DNA from: an uncultured Prevotella sp.
GTDB taxonomy: Bacteria > Bacteroidota > Bacteroidia > Bacteroidales > Bacteroidaceae
DNA length: 35,173 nt
Assembly (NCBI GenBank): GCA_934120735.1
Contig: CAKOVA010000018.1
Span: forward strand, 1-35,173
Reading direction: 5' to 3'
Part shown: piece after piece, positions 1 to 7,026 of the stretch
Layout of the letters: every line of letters starts with the position of its first letter
Position numbering within the stretch: position 1 is the stretch's first letter
The notes under the pieces: generated by a model
What the model was told of the DNA's origin: nothing
Database searches by the model: none
Seen by the model: only the letters and a program-made list of their open reading frames with translations
Made by a program: the position numbers and the translations under genes

Positions 1-1269
1 GGCTTTTATCAGATGTTTTGTGCCAAAGACACGTTCTTTGGCTGGAGAAGAGGTCTTTTGTTAGGCATTTATGCCATTGCCTTTTTGGTTCCATTGATGC
101 CAACAACCAATTGGCTCATGACCGCTGAAACCTCTCAAGGAATGGCATTAACGTACCGACAAGTAGTGCTTCCTGAGCTCACTGTTGGAGCAGAGACGAC
201 CGAGTTGACTTGGATGAACGTGGCGCAATGGATATATATAGGTGGGGTAGTGGTACTCTTGCTTCGGATGTTGGTGCAAGTAGGCATGATTGTGGCCATG
301 ATTATCCGCACCAAGACGCGCGAGATAGACGGTTGCAAGGTAAATATCATCAAGGGCAAAGGCAGTCCATTCTCCTTTTTCCAATGGATCTTTGTGAATC
401 CCGATGCACAAACATCTGTTCAACTGCACGAGATATTGGTGCACGAGCAGACACATGCCAAACAATGGCATTCGATAGATGTCATTTGTTCCGAACTCTT
501 TACCATCGTATGTTGGATGAATCCTTTCGCATGGTTGTTAAGACGAGAGGTGAGAATGAACATCGAATATTTGGCAGATCATCGGGTGGTGGCAAATGGG
601 ATCAACTCTAAAACCTACCAGTACCACCTCTTAGGATTGTCGTATCAAAAGAATGTAGCTACAATTTCAAATAACTTCAATGTTTTACCCTTAAAAAAAA
701 GAATCAAGATGATGAACAAACGCAGAACAAAACCCGTAGGAAAGGTCAAATACTTGTTTTTCCTTCCGCTCGTAGCCGCACTCCTCGCAGCGAGCAACAT
801 AGAGAGTATCGCACGCTCTATCAGTGAACAACCCACTATTGTGAAGAAAGATGCCGTGAAAGTTTTGCGGCAGACGCAACCTCAAAAACCCAAAAAGAAG
901 TCGGCACCTGTTAAAACACAGAAGAAAGGTGGCACCGTAAAAGATAATGACGATAAAGTGTATTCAGTATCATCAGTGATGCCTCAGTACGAAGGGGGCA
1001 TACCAGCTTTAATGAACTTTTTGGGAACAAACATGAAATATCCCGTAGAGGCGCAGAAAAAGAAAATAGAAGGGCGCGTCATCGTGAGTTTTGTTGTAGA
1101 AAAAGATGGATCGTTGTCAGACTATAAGATTGTCAGATCTATTGACCCATCGTTAGATGCGGAAGCCCTCAGAGTGGCAAAGTTGCAAAAGAAATGGAAG
1201 CCTGGATATGAAAAAGGCAAGCCTGTGCGGGTTCAATACACACTTCCCATCACTTTTAAGTTGCAATAA
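1..1269 (+). CDS. M56 family (BlaR1/MecR1-type) metallopeptidase with TonB C-terminal domain, 5' truncated by the window edge
   Basis: This is probably an integral-membrane sensor protease of the BlaR1/MecR1 type, fused to a periplasmic TonB-like C-terminal domain, a common Bacteroidetes arrangement. The frame is open from base 1 (it reads G-F-Y-Q before the first ATG at 13), so the real start and first membrane segment lie outside the window. Counting from the ATG at 13, I see hydrophobic segments near residues 12-30 and 75-98, the zinc-protease motif HEQTH at 144-148, and another membrane segment near 246-262. A Lys/Pro-rich linker (about 285-320) leads to a TonB C-terminal domain from about 323 to the end, with the typical MPQYEGG and YP-A motifs. 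Relatives are usually paired with a BlaI/MecI repressor, which would be upstream and out of view. The ligand is unknown. Confidence 0.85.
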   Translation, partial: GFYQMFCAKDTFFGWRRGLLLGIYAIAFLVPLMPTTNWLMTAETSQGMALTYRQVVLPELTVGAETTELTWMNVAQWIYIGGVVVLLLRMLVQVGMIVAMIIRTKTREIDGCKVNIIKGKGSPFSFFQWIFVNPDAQTSVQLHEILVHEQTHAKQWHSIDVICSELFTIVCWMNPFAWLLRREVRMNIEYLADHRVVANGINSKTYQYHLLGLSYQKNVATISNNFNVLPLKKRIKMMNKRRTKPVGKVKYLFFLPLVAALLAASNIESIARSISEQPTIVKKDAVKVLRQTQPQKPKKKSAPVKTQKKGGTVKDNDDKVYSVSSVMPQYEGGIPALMNFLGTNMKYPVEAQKKKIEGRVIVSFVVEKDGSLSDYKIVRSIDPSLDAEALRVAKLQKKWKPGYEKGKPVRVQYTLPITFKLQ

Positions 1270-1383
1270 ACTTATCGATTAATGAAGCGAATGTGAATAA
1301 GCACGCGGCTCTTTCATAGAAGAGAAAGGTTGTTGATGATGGAAAACAATCTTTGTTCTATTGTTTCAACCACAATTCTAATG

Positions 1384-1424
1384 AATGAAATGAATCGTAT
1401 CGCTTGTTTTCATTCGCTTCATTT
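1384..1424 (+). terminator. possible terminator downstream of the M56 gene
   Basis: An interrupted stem pairs AATGAA/TTCATT and GAAT/ATTC and is followed by a short T run. It lies about 115 bases after the M56 stop. The right arm CATTCGCTTCATT (1411-1423) is also perfectly complementary to AATGAAGCGAATG at 1281-1293, just after the stop codon, so two alternative pairings exist. Confidence 0.35.
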
Positions 1425-1603
1425 TTCGTCATTTGTTATCACAACAATGCCACTTTAATGAAGGTGCTGCATCGTCTTTTTCATATCAATTTTGGTAAAA
1501 GAATTTATTGTTTCTGTCTTATTGTTTTACCAAAAAACGACCATTGAAAATCTTCAAAATAGAAAAAATCAATAGGCAAACAGGCTGCAAGCGAGGAGAT
1601 TAT

Positions 1604-1757
1604 TTGACCATAATAAGCGGCTTTCAATGTTAGAGCATTGACTTTGCGGTCTTGAAAACATGCATTAGAGGTGTTATTCACATGCTATTGCAGCATGAAA
1701 GCATACAAATTGGAGGCTAATCTCAATGCTCTTGTCGCCAAAAAAGAAAAAATTATG
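1604..1757 (-). repeat. degenerate 22-base periodic array (copy A)
   Basis: Read on the minus strand from 1757 down, this stretch divides into seven consecutive 22-base units with boundaries at 1736, 1714, 1692, 1670, 1648, 1626 and 1604. Most begin C-A-A or a close variant, carry GCATG or CATTG near positions 6-11, then a T-rich middle. Examples of unit starts are CAAGAGCATTGAGATTAG, CAATTTGTATGC, CAATAGCATGTG and CTAATGCATG. The array lies beside hairpin A, in the same relative order as at the two other composite loci. It sits between the convergent M56 and nadD genes. The function is not known to me. Confidence 0.6.
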
Positions 1758-1799
1758 AACGAAAAAAGACGATTTGAGTATAACGCACACAATGTCAAC

Positions 1800-1910
1800 G
1801 GATTATAAAAGTTACTCATAATTTGCGTATTTGCGACCAACTTTGTCGTTGGTTGTTTACACGAAAATTATGAGCGGCACTTTGTAAAGAAAAATCAGCT
1901 TTTATAATCC
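1800..1910. repeat. interspersed palindromic element (hairpin A)
   Basis: These are nested inverted repeats. The outer arms GGATTATAAAAG (1800-1811) and CTTTTATAATCC (1899-1910) match perfectly. The middle arms CTCATAATTT (1815-1824) and AAAATTATGAG (1864-1874) also pair, and the core GACCAAC/GTTGGTT forms the tip. On the minus strand, the core and its flank (GCAAATA-GC-AAATTATGAG, then TTTTATAAT-nn-GTTGA) align with hairpin C, and more loosely with hairpin B. The element lies just downstream of nadD. Confidence 0.7.
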
Positions 1911-1943
1911 TTTCATGTAGCGTATCTCCAACCCGACATACGT

Positions 1944-2519
1944 TCATGGATGCGGGTAATACCGAGTGGCAAGTGGAATGATTTCTGGTGGAATCAGTTG
2001 GTTTACATTTTCGCCTTGCTGGATGCGTCGGCGCACTTCGGTACTGCTGATGTTGTAGAGAGGCGTGTCCAACAGGTGGGTGCTGTGGGGCAAACTTTGT
2101 TTGTTGATGGGAGCGTTGAGGCGAGGATAGATGATAATCTCGTAATTTCGCAGGATATCTTCATGGTGTGCCCACTGATTGAATACCAGCCAGTTGTCGG
2201 CTCCGATGATGAGTGTGAATGATACTTCGGGATGCTCGGAGGATAAATGTCGCAGCGTGTTCCAGGTGTATGATGGTTTGGACAGGTGAAATTCGGTATC
2301 GTAGGCGATGAGTTTCGGCTCGTTCTGCAGGGCCGTTCGTGTCATTTCCAAGCGCAAATTGTCATCAAGCAATTCGTTTTGGGGCTTCAAAGGGTTTTGA
2401 GGAGACACCATGAACCATATCTCATCCAAGGTGGTGAGCCTGAGAATATGCTTTGCCAACTGGATGTGTCCGTTGTGTATGGGATTGAAAGACCCACCGT
2501 AGATGCCTACTTGTTTCAT
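1944..2519 (-). CDS. nadD: nicotinate-nucleotide adenylyltransferase
   Basis: This cytoplasmic enzyme transfers AMP from ATP to nicotinate mononucleotide to give deamido-NAD, the penultimate step of NAD synthesis. The nucleotidyltransferase signature GGSFNPIHNGH lies at residues 8-18, and ISSTEVR near the C-terminus matches the family's SSTxIR motif. At 191 residues the length is normal. I chose the ATG at 2519 because it directly precedes the KQVGIYGG family start. A GTG at 2537 would add six residues and overlaps the gmk stop as GTGA, with a purine-rich stretch upstream, so it is a real alternative. The gene follows gmk and is probably co-transcribed with yicC and gmk. Another NAD-pathway gene, pncB, is about 11 kb away. 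Confidence 0.93.
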   Translation of the reverse strand: MKQVGIYGGSFNPIHNGHIQLAKHILRLTTLDEIWFMVSPQNPLKPQNELLDDNLRLEMTRTALQNEPKLIAYDTEFHLSKPSYTWNTLRHLSSEHPEVSFTLIIGADNWLVFNQWAHHEDILRNYEIIIYPRLNAPINKQSLPHSTHLLDTPLYNISSTEVRRRIQQGENVNQLIPPEIIPLATRYYPHP

Positions 2520-2533
2520 CGTGTCGGGTGATT

Positions 2534-3208
2534 TCACGCTTTCTCTTCTTCCAAAAATGAGCGGATGACCTCCAATGTTTCCTGTTTCGCCTTTGCCAAA
2601 TCGTCATTGATCACGATTTTGTCAAATTGAGATGCGAACGACAGCTCGTAGGAAGCCTTGGCCAATCGGTCTTCTATGACACTCTGAGCGTCGGTGGCAC
2701 GCCCTTCTAACCGACGGCGAAGCTCATCTACCGAGGGTGGCTGTATGAAGATGCTCAAGGCCCTTTCGCCATAAAACCGTTTGATATTGATACCACCTTT
2801 GACATCCACGTCGAACACAACGTTTTGCCCAGCAGCCAACTGTTTGTCCACTTGTGCTTTCAAAGTGCCGTAAAAGCGGTCTTCATATACCTCCTCGTAC
2901 TCCAAAAACTCATCGTTGTCAATACGTTCACGAAACTCCTGAGGACTGACGAAGAAGTATTCCACACCATCTCGTTCTGTACCTCTTGGTTTACGACTGG
3001 TACAGGAGATGGAGAAAGCCAGTTTTAGTTCGGGATGCTCTTCCATGAGCCAGTTCACGATAGTGCTCTTGCCACTACCCGAAGGGGCAGAGAAGATGAT
3101 GAGATGGGTTGAGAGCCTCCCCCCGCCCCTCCGAAGGAGGGGAGCATTATCCGTGGACGTCGTATTCTGTACGGTTTGCTGTTTGTTTTGTTCGTTTAGA
3201 TGATTCAT
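2534..3208 (-). CDS. gmk: guanylate kinase with an atypical N-terminal tail
   Basis: This enzyme phosphorylates GMP to GDP with ATP, in purine nucleotide synthesis and recycling. With the ATG at 3208 the protein has 224 residues. The P-loop APSGSGKST is at 41-49, followed by the GMP-binding region (SRKPRGTERDGVEYFFVS) and the lid segment. Guanylate kinases normally start only a few residues before the LIIFSAPSG strand; here about 35 extra residues precede it. Residues 22-33 (APLLRRGGGRLS) are encoded by a G/C-rich repeat that recurs, inverted, at 3357-3391. I see no ATG, GTG or TTG in frame between the repeat and the P-loop, so the repeat must be translated. The frame stays open upstream to 3325, so a longer form is possible. 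The gene is likely co-transcribed with yicC and nadD. Confidence 0.92.
   Translation of the reverse strand: MNHLNEQNKQQTVQNTTSTDNAPLLRRGGGRLSTHLIIFSAPSGSGKSTIVNWLMEEHPELKLAFSISCTSRKPRGTERDGVEYFFVSPQEFRERIDNDEFLEYEEVYEDRFYGTLKAQVDKQLAAGQNVVFDVDVKGGINIKRFYGERALSIFIQPPSVDELRRRLEGRATDAQSVIEDRLAKASYELSFASQFDKIVINDDLAKAKQETLEVIRSFLEEEKA
3112..3145 (-). repeat. G/C-rich hairpin repeat, copy 1, inside gmk
   Basis: The minus strand reads GCTCCCCTCCTTCGGAGGGG and then a G-rich run ending GAGGCTC. The CCCCTCC-TTC-GGAGGGG part is a self-complementary hairpin. It matches the copy at 3357-3391 with only three differences over about 35 bases, in opposite orientation. It lies in frame within the N-terminal coding part of gmk. 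Confidence 0.8.
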
Positions 3209-3356
3209 GACTTGTCTTATTTGCTTTAGTACGTTTTGTGTGTCTGCCAACACCATGAAAATAGCCTTTCCTCCTATCCCAAAATACAAACAGTGTAGCT
3301 CCTTTATGTTTGCGTAGCGTGACAATTACCAATATTTCCTTCCTCTTTGTTGTACA

Positions 3357-3391
3357 GCTCCCCTCCTTCGGAGGGGTTGGGGGAGGCTCCC
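3357..3391 (+). repeat. G/C-rich hairpin repeat, copy 2, between gmk and yicC
   Basis: The plus strand reads GCTCCCCTCCTTCGGAGGGG, then TTGGGGGAGGCTCC. It is inverted relative to copy 1, about 210 bases away, and lies 13 bases beyond the yicC stop. The hairpin could attenuate transcription from yicC into gmk. That role is inference. Confidence 0.8.
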
Positions 3392-3403
3392 CTTTCCCAT
3401 GGT

Positions 3404-4279
3404 TTACAGCGCATTGAACACTTGTTCTTTGATTTGTTCCAGCTCGTCTTTCATCTTCACCACGATGTTCTGCAACTCCGCGAGATTGCTTTTCGACCCC
3501 GTTGTGTTGATTTCTCGGCCCATCTCTTGTGCGATGAAGCCCAGTTTCTTTCCAACGGGTTCGTTCTCGTTCATGGTGGTGCGGAAGTATTTCAGGTGAT
3601 TAGCCAGCCGCTGTTTCTCCTCGCTGATGTCGAGTTTCTCAATGTAATAAATCAATTCTTGCTCCAGACGATTCTTGTCATACTCAACATCAGGTATCTG
3701 GGAGAGGCCGTCAACGATGCGAGCGCGTATCTTTTCAACGCGCAACTTCTCGTACGGTTCAATCTCATTCAGTAGTTTGGTGATGTTGTCCAGCTTCTCC
3801 GTGAACTTCTTTTGCAGTGCGGCACCTTCTTGTTTGCGAAAGTCAATGAGTTGATTGAGAGCCTCCGTGATGGTCTTTTGTGCGACAGTCCATTCTTCAT
3901 CATCAAGCACTTCGGTCTCGGTCTTGATGGTCACGTCGGGAAGAGAGAGTAAGGTGCGGAACCAATCTTGTGGTTCGGGCAGTCCGGTCGTGGCTGCTAT
4001 TTGTTTGATTTGCTTGTAATAATTCTCAACAACCTCGCTGTTGATGGGAGAAAGGTCGGTTGATGCGTCTTTTTCTATCCAGATGGAGAAGTCTATCTTG
4101 CCCCGCTCCAACGCCTGAGCGACTTGTTGGCGAATCTCTAATTCTTTCTCTCGGTACAATGGGGCGATACGTGTAGAGAGATCAAGCGACTTGCTGTTGA
4201 GTGATTTGATTTCGACATTGATTTTCTTTTCCTTGTAGATTGTGGTTGCCTTTCCGTAACCAGTCATCGATTGTATCAT
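3404..4279 (-). CDS. yicC: YicC/YloC family endoribonuclease
   Basis: This 291-residue protein has both parts of the family. The N-terminal YicC domain opens with MIQSMTGYGKA, and a C-terminal DUF1732 region carries KKLGFIAQEMGREINTTGSK, rich in conserved charged residues. Family members in E. coli and Bacillus are endoribonucleases that act in RNA turnover; the exact substrates here are unknown. The central part is predicted to be strongly helical (many E/K/L repeats). The start is secure, since MIQSMTGYG is the conserved family N-terminus and a TAnnTTTG box lies about 24 bases upstream. It heads the minus-strand cluster with gmk and nadD, an association seen in many bacteria. It is divergent from tsaB across a promoter region of about 90 bases. 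Confidence 0.92.
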   Translation of the reverse strand: MIQSMTGYGKATTIYKEKKINVEIKSLNSKSLDLSTRIAPLYREKELEIRQQVAQALERGKIDFSIWIEKDASTDLSPINSEVVENYYKQIKQIAATTGLPEPQDWFRTLLSLPDVTIKTETEVLDDEEWTVAQKTITEALNQLIDFRKQEGAALQKKFTEKLDNITKLLNEIEPYEKLRVEKIRARIVDGLSQIPDVEYDKNRLEQELIYYIEKLDISEEKQRLANHLKYFRTTMNENEPVGKKLGFIAQEMGREINTTGSKSNLAELQNIVVKMKDELEQIKEQVFNAL

Positions 4280-4302
4280 AATTTCAACACGTTAAATTTA
4301 TG

Positions 4303-4310
4303 CAAAAGTA
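4303..4310 (-). promoter_or_regulatory. -7 promoter box for yicC-gmk-nadD
   Basis: The minus strand reads TACTTTTG, which fits the Bacteroidetes -7 consensus TAnnTTTG, about 24 bases before the yicC ATG. It lies only 22 bases from the oppositely directed tsaB box, so the two divergent promoters share one short region. Confidence 0.6.
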
Positions 4311-4332
4311 ATCATTTTGCAGGAAAAAAGCG

Positions 4333-4340
4333 TAAATTTG
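4333..4340 (+). promoter_or_regulatory. -7 promoter box for the tsaB-rseP operon
   Basis: TAAATTTG fits TAnnTTTG and lies about 30 bases before the chosen tsaB ATG. A TTTTGC motif starts about 20 bases upstream of the TTTG half, a spacing repeated at other promoters in this window. Confidence 0.6.
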
Positions 4341-4370
4341 CATTTTATTTAGGTGATATTTACGATATAT

Positions 4371-5063
4371 ATGTCGTGTATTTTAAGCATAGAAACGAGT
4401 ACTGACGTGTGTTCCGTGGCCGTAAGCCAAGATGGAGCATGCATCTTTGAGAGAGAAGATCACAGCGGTCCCAATCATGCCGTGAAGTTGGGTGTGTATG
4501 TAGACGAGGCGCTGTCGTTCGTAGACAGTCATTTGATTCCGCTCGATGGCGTAGCAGTGAGTTGCGGACCGGGTTCGTATACCGGGCTGCGAATTGGCGT
4601 ATCGATGGCCAAAGGCGTTTGCTATGGACGTTCGGTCAAGTTGATTTCCGTTCCAACGCTCGAGCTGTTGTGCGTCCCCGTGTTGTTGAGCGAGCAGATA
4701 CAAGAGGAAGATGCGTTGCTGTGTCCCATGCTGGATGCCCGTAGAATGGAGGTTTATGCGCAGCTTTTCGACCGTTCTTTGAAAGAGATTCGCCCGATAC
4801 AAGCCGACGTAGTGGATCACGAAACGTATAAATCCTATTTGGATGAGCATCCCGTATATTTCTTTGGGAATGGTGCGGAGAAGTGTTTGGGGGCCATCAA
4901 CCACCCTAACGCTCACCTTATCAGAGGCGTAGAGCCCTTGGCTAAGAACATGTTCCCATTGGCGGAGAAGCGCATGATGAACGAACAGTTCGAGGATGTG
5001 GCCTATTTCGTGCCGTTCTATTTGAAGGACTTTGTGGCCAAATCGCCCAAGAAGTTGCTTTAA
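4371..5063 (+). CDS. tsaB: tRNA threonylcarbamoyladenosine biosynthesis protein TsaB
   Basis: TsaB is the non-catalytic dimerisation partner of TsaD in the complex that places t6A at position 37 of ANN-decoding tRNAs. The ASKHA-fold start MSCILSIETSTDVCSVAV and the motif SCGPGSYTGLRIGVSMAKG (about residues 62-80) are typical. At 230 residues the length is normal. An ATG at 4353 would add six residues (MIFTIY), but the ATG at 4371 places the conserved ILSIETS strand at the usual distance from the start. This is the first gene of the plus-strand operon. The next gene, DUF4290, begins 51 bases after the stop. Confidence 0.93.
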   Translation: MSCILSIETSTDVCSVAVSQDGACIFEREDHSGPNHAVKLGVYVDEALSFVDSHLIPLDGVAVSCGPGSYTGLRIGVSMAKGVCYGRSVKLISVPTLELLCVPVLLSEQIQEEDALLCPMLDARRMEVYAQLFDRSLKEIRPIQADVVDHETYKSYLDEHPVYFFGNGAEKCLGAINHPNAHLIRGVEPLAKNMFPLAEKRMMNEQFEDVAYFVPFYLKDFVAKSPKKLL

Positions 5064-5114
5064 GAGCATGGGGCTCGCTGCGACGAGGCTTTTAGTTGAT
5101 AAATAAATTGAACT

Positions 5115-5708
5115 ATGGATATTGAAGGATTAGATTATAATACCCAGCGCGAGAAACTCATCTTGCCAGAGTATGGCCGGGAAGTGCAGAACATGGTAGA
5201 CCATGCTGTATCGCTCACCGATAAGGATGAGCGTCAGCGTTGTGCCGAAACCATTGTCGCAATCATGGCTCGAATGTTTCCACAGAGCCATGAAAATGAG
5301 GACGTACAACGAAAGATGTGGGATCATCTTGCCATCATGAGCAACTTTAAGCTCGACATCGACTATCCTTATGATGTTTCGCAGGCGGCTAAGATTTATG
5401 CAAAGCCCGAACCATTGAAATATCCTATGAACCGAATTCCTGTGCGTCACTATGGAAACATGGTGTTCGAGATGTTCGAAAAGCTCAAGACCATGAGACC
5501 TGGTGACGAACGTGACGAGTTGGCTCGCGCTACAGCTAACCAGATGAAACGCAACCTAATGCAGTGGGGACACGGCTCCTCGGATGATGAGAAGGTGGCT
5601 TTCGATCTTGAAAAGTTCACCGACGGCAAAATTGTTCTTGACCTTGACACCTTCAAGTTCGACCGGATGGATGCGCGTCCCAACGATAGAAGGAAAAAGA
5701 GACGATAG
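5115..5708 (+). CDS. DUF4290 domain-containing protein
   Basis: This 197-residue protein matches the DUF4290 family, which I know from Bacteroidetes, and its function is not established. The whole length appears to be the domain: it opens with LDYNTQREKLILPEYGREVQ, continues through a helical middle (RMFPQSHENEDVQRKMWDHL), and carries the segment PYPMNR-like KYPMNRIPVRHYGN around residues 99-112. It has no signal peptide or membrane segment and ends in a basic tail (RPNDRRKKRR). It lies between tsaB and murA, with only four bases before the murA ATG, so the two are almost certainly translated from one message. That context suggests a housekeeping role tied to growth or envelope synthesis, which is inference only. 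Confidence 0.85.
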   Translation: MDIEGLDYNTQREKLILPEYGREVQNMVDHAVSLTDKDERQRCAETIVAIMARMFPQSHENEDVQRKMWDHLAIMSNFKLDIDYPYDVSQAAKIYAKPEPLKYPMNRIPVRHYGNMVFEMFEKLKTMRPGDERDELARATANQMKRNLMQWGHGSSDDEKVAFDLEKFTDGKIVLDLDTFKFDRMDARPNDRRKKRR

Positions 5709-5712
5709 GCGT

Positions 5713-7026
5713 ATGGAGGCATTTGTCATTGAAGGCGGCCATCAGCTGAGCGGAACAATCAAGCCACAGGGTGCCAAGAACGAGGCGTTGCAGGTGATTT
5801 GTGCGACGCTTCTTACCTCCGATCCGGTCACAATCAAGAATATTCCAGACATTCTTGACGTCAACAACTTGATCAAATTGATACAAGAGATTGGCGTCAA
5901 GGTCACCCGAATCAATAAGAATGACTATGTTTTCCAGGCAGACGAGGTTAATCTCGACTATCTGGACAGCGACGCTTTCGTAAACAAATGCTCATCCTTG
6001 CGCGGTTCTGTCTTGATGATTGGACCTTTGTTGGGTCGCTTTGGCAAAAGTACCATCGCCAAACCAGGCGGTGACAAGATAGGCCGTCGTCGATTGGACA
6101 CCCACTTTTTAGGCTTCAAGGCGCTGGGAGCGAAGTTTAGACATGACGCAACTCGTGACGTGTATCATATAGAAACCGCAAACAAGCTCAAAGGTTGTTA
6201 CATGCTCTTGGATGAAGCTTCGGTTACAGGAACGGCCAACATTATCATGGCAGCCGTGATGGCAGAGGGGACAACCACCGTGTACAATGCGGCTTGCGAG
6301 CCCTATATCCAGCAATTGTGCCATCTGTTGAATGCCATGGGAGCCAACATCAGCGGCATCGCATCGAACTTGTTGACCATTGTTGGCGTTGAGTCGCTGC
6401 ACAAAGCCAAACACACGGTCTTGCCAGACATGATTGAGGTGGGGTCGTTCATCGGCATGGCAGCCATGGTAGGCAATGGTGTGAGAATCAAAGATGTGGC
6501 TGTTCGGCATTTAGGAATCATCCCCGATACCTTCAAACGCTTGGGAATTAAAATCAAGATTGAAGGCAACGATTTGTTCATTCCCCGTCAACCGCACTAC
6601 CAAATCGACTCGTTTATCGATGGTACCATCATGACTTTGAGCGATGCCCCATGGCCTGGACTTACTCCCGACTTGCTGTCGGTGCTGTTGGTGGTGGCCA
6701 CACAGGCGCGTGGTTGTGTGCTTTTTCATCAGAAAATGTTTGAAAGCCGTCTGTTTTTCGTGGACAAACTGATCGATATGCGCGCTCAAATCATCCTATG
6801 CGACCCACATCGCGCGGTGGTTATCGGACATGATCGCCAATTTAGGCTGCGTGCCGGCCGCATGACCAGTCCCGACATCCGCGCCGGTATTGCACTGTTG
6901 ATTGCGGCATTGAGTGCAGAAGGTACCAGCAGAATAGAAAACATCGCCCAGATAGATAGAGGGTACGAGGACATAGAGGCTCGTCTCAATGCGTTGGGCG
7001 CACATATCAAGCGTGTCGATGATTAA
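5713..7026 (+). CDS. murA: UDP-N-acetylglucosamine 1-carboxyvinyltransferase
   Basis: MurA transfers enolpyruvate from PEP to UDP-GlcNAc, the first committed step of peptidoglycan synthesis. The 437-residue protein starts MEAFVIEGGHQLSGTIKPQGAKNEA, with the Lys-Asn pair (K22, N23) that binds substrate. The active-site loop reads KPGGDKIGRRRLDTH, so the catalytic Cys of the E. coli enzyme (C115) is replaced by Asp (D121, codon at 6073-6075). Asp at this place is known from other bacteria and makes the enzyme insensitive to fosfomycin. I chose the ATG at 5713 because upstream codons in the open frame are the shadow of DUF4290 and have no family similarity. The 3' end overlaps rimM by eight bases. 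Confidence 0.96.
   Translation: MEAFVIEGGHQLSGTIKPQGAKNEALQVICATLLTSDPVTIKNIPDILDVNNLIKLIQEIGVKVTRINKNDYVFQADEVNLDYLDSDAFVNKCSSLRGSVLMIGPLLGRFGKSTIAKPGGDKIGRRRLDTHFLGFKALGAKFRHDATRDVYHIETANKLKGCYMLLDEASVTGTANIIMAAVMAEGTTTVYNAACEPYIQQLCHLLNAMGANISGIASNLLTIVGVESLHKAKHTVLPDMIEVGSFIGMAAMVGNGVRIKDVAVRHLGIIPDTFKRLGIKIKIEGNDLFIPRQPHYQIDSFIDGTIMTLSDAPWPGLTPDLLSVLLVVATQARGCVLFHQKMFESRLFFVDKLIDMRAQIILCDPHRAVVIGHDRQFRLRAGRMTSPDIRAGIALLIAALSAEGTSRIENIAQIDRGYEDIEARLNALGAHIKRVDD

Noticed and set aside
3112..3391. Invertible promoter or DNA switch between the two inverted G/C-rich repeats
   Set aside because: Inversion would cut the gmk coding sequence, and no recombinase gene is nearby. Simple dispersed-repeat insertion explains the pair.
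4383..5069. 228-residue open frame on the minus strand
   Set aside because: It is antisense to tsaB over nearly its whole length and has no family similarity that I can see.
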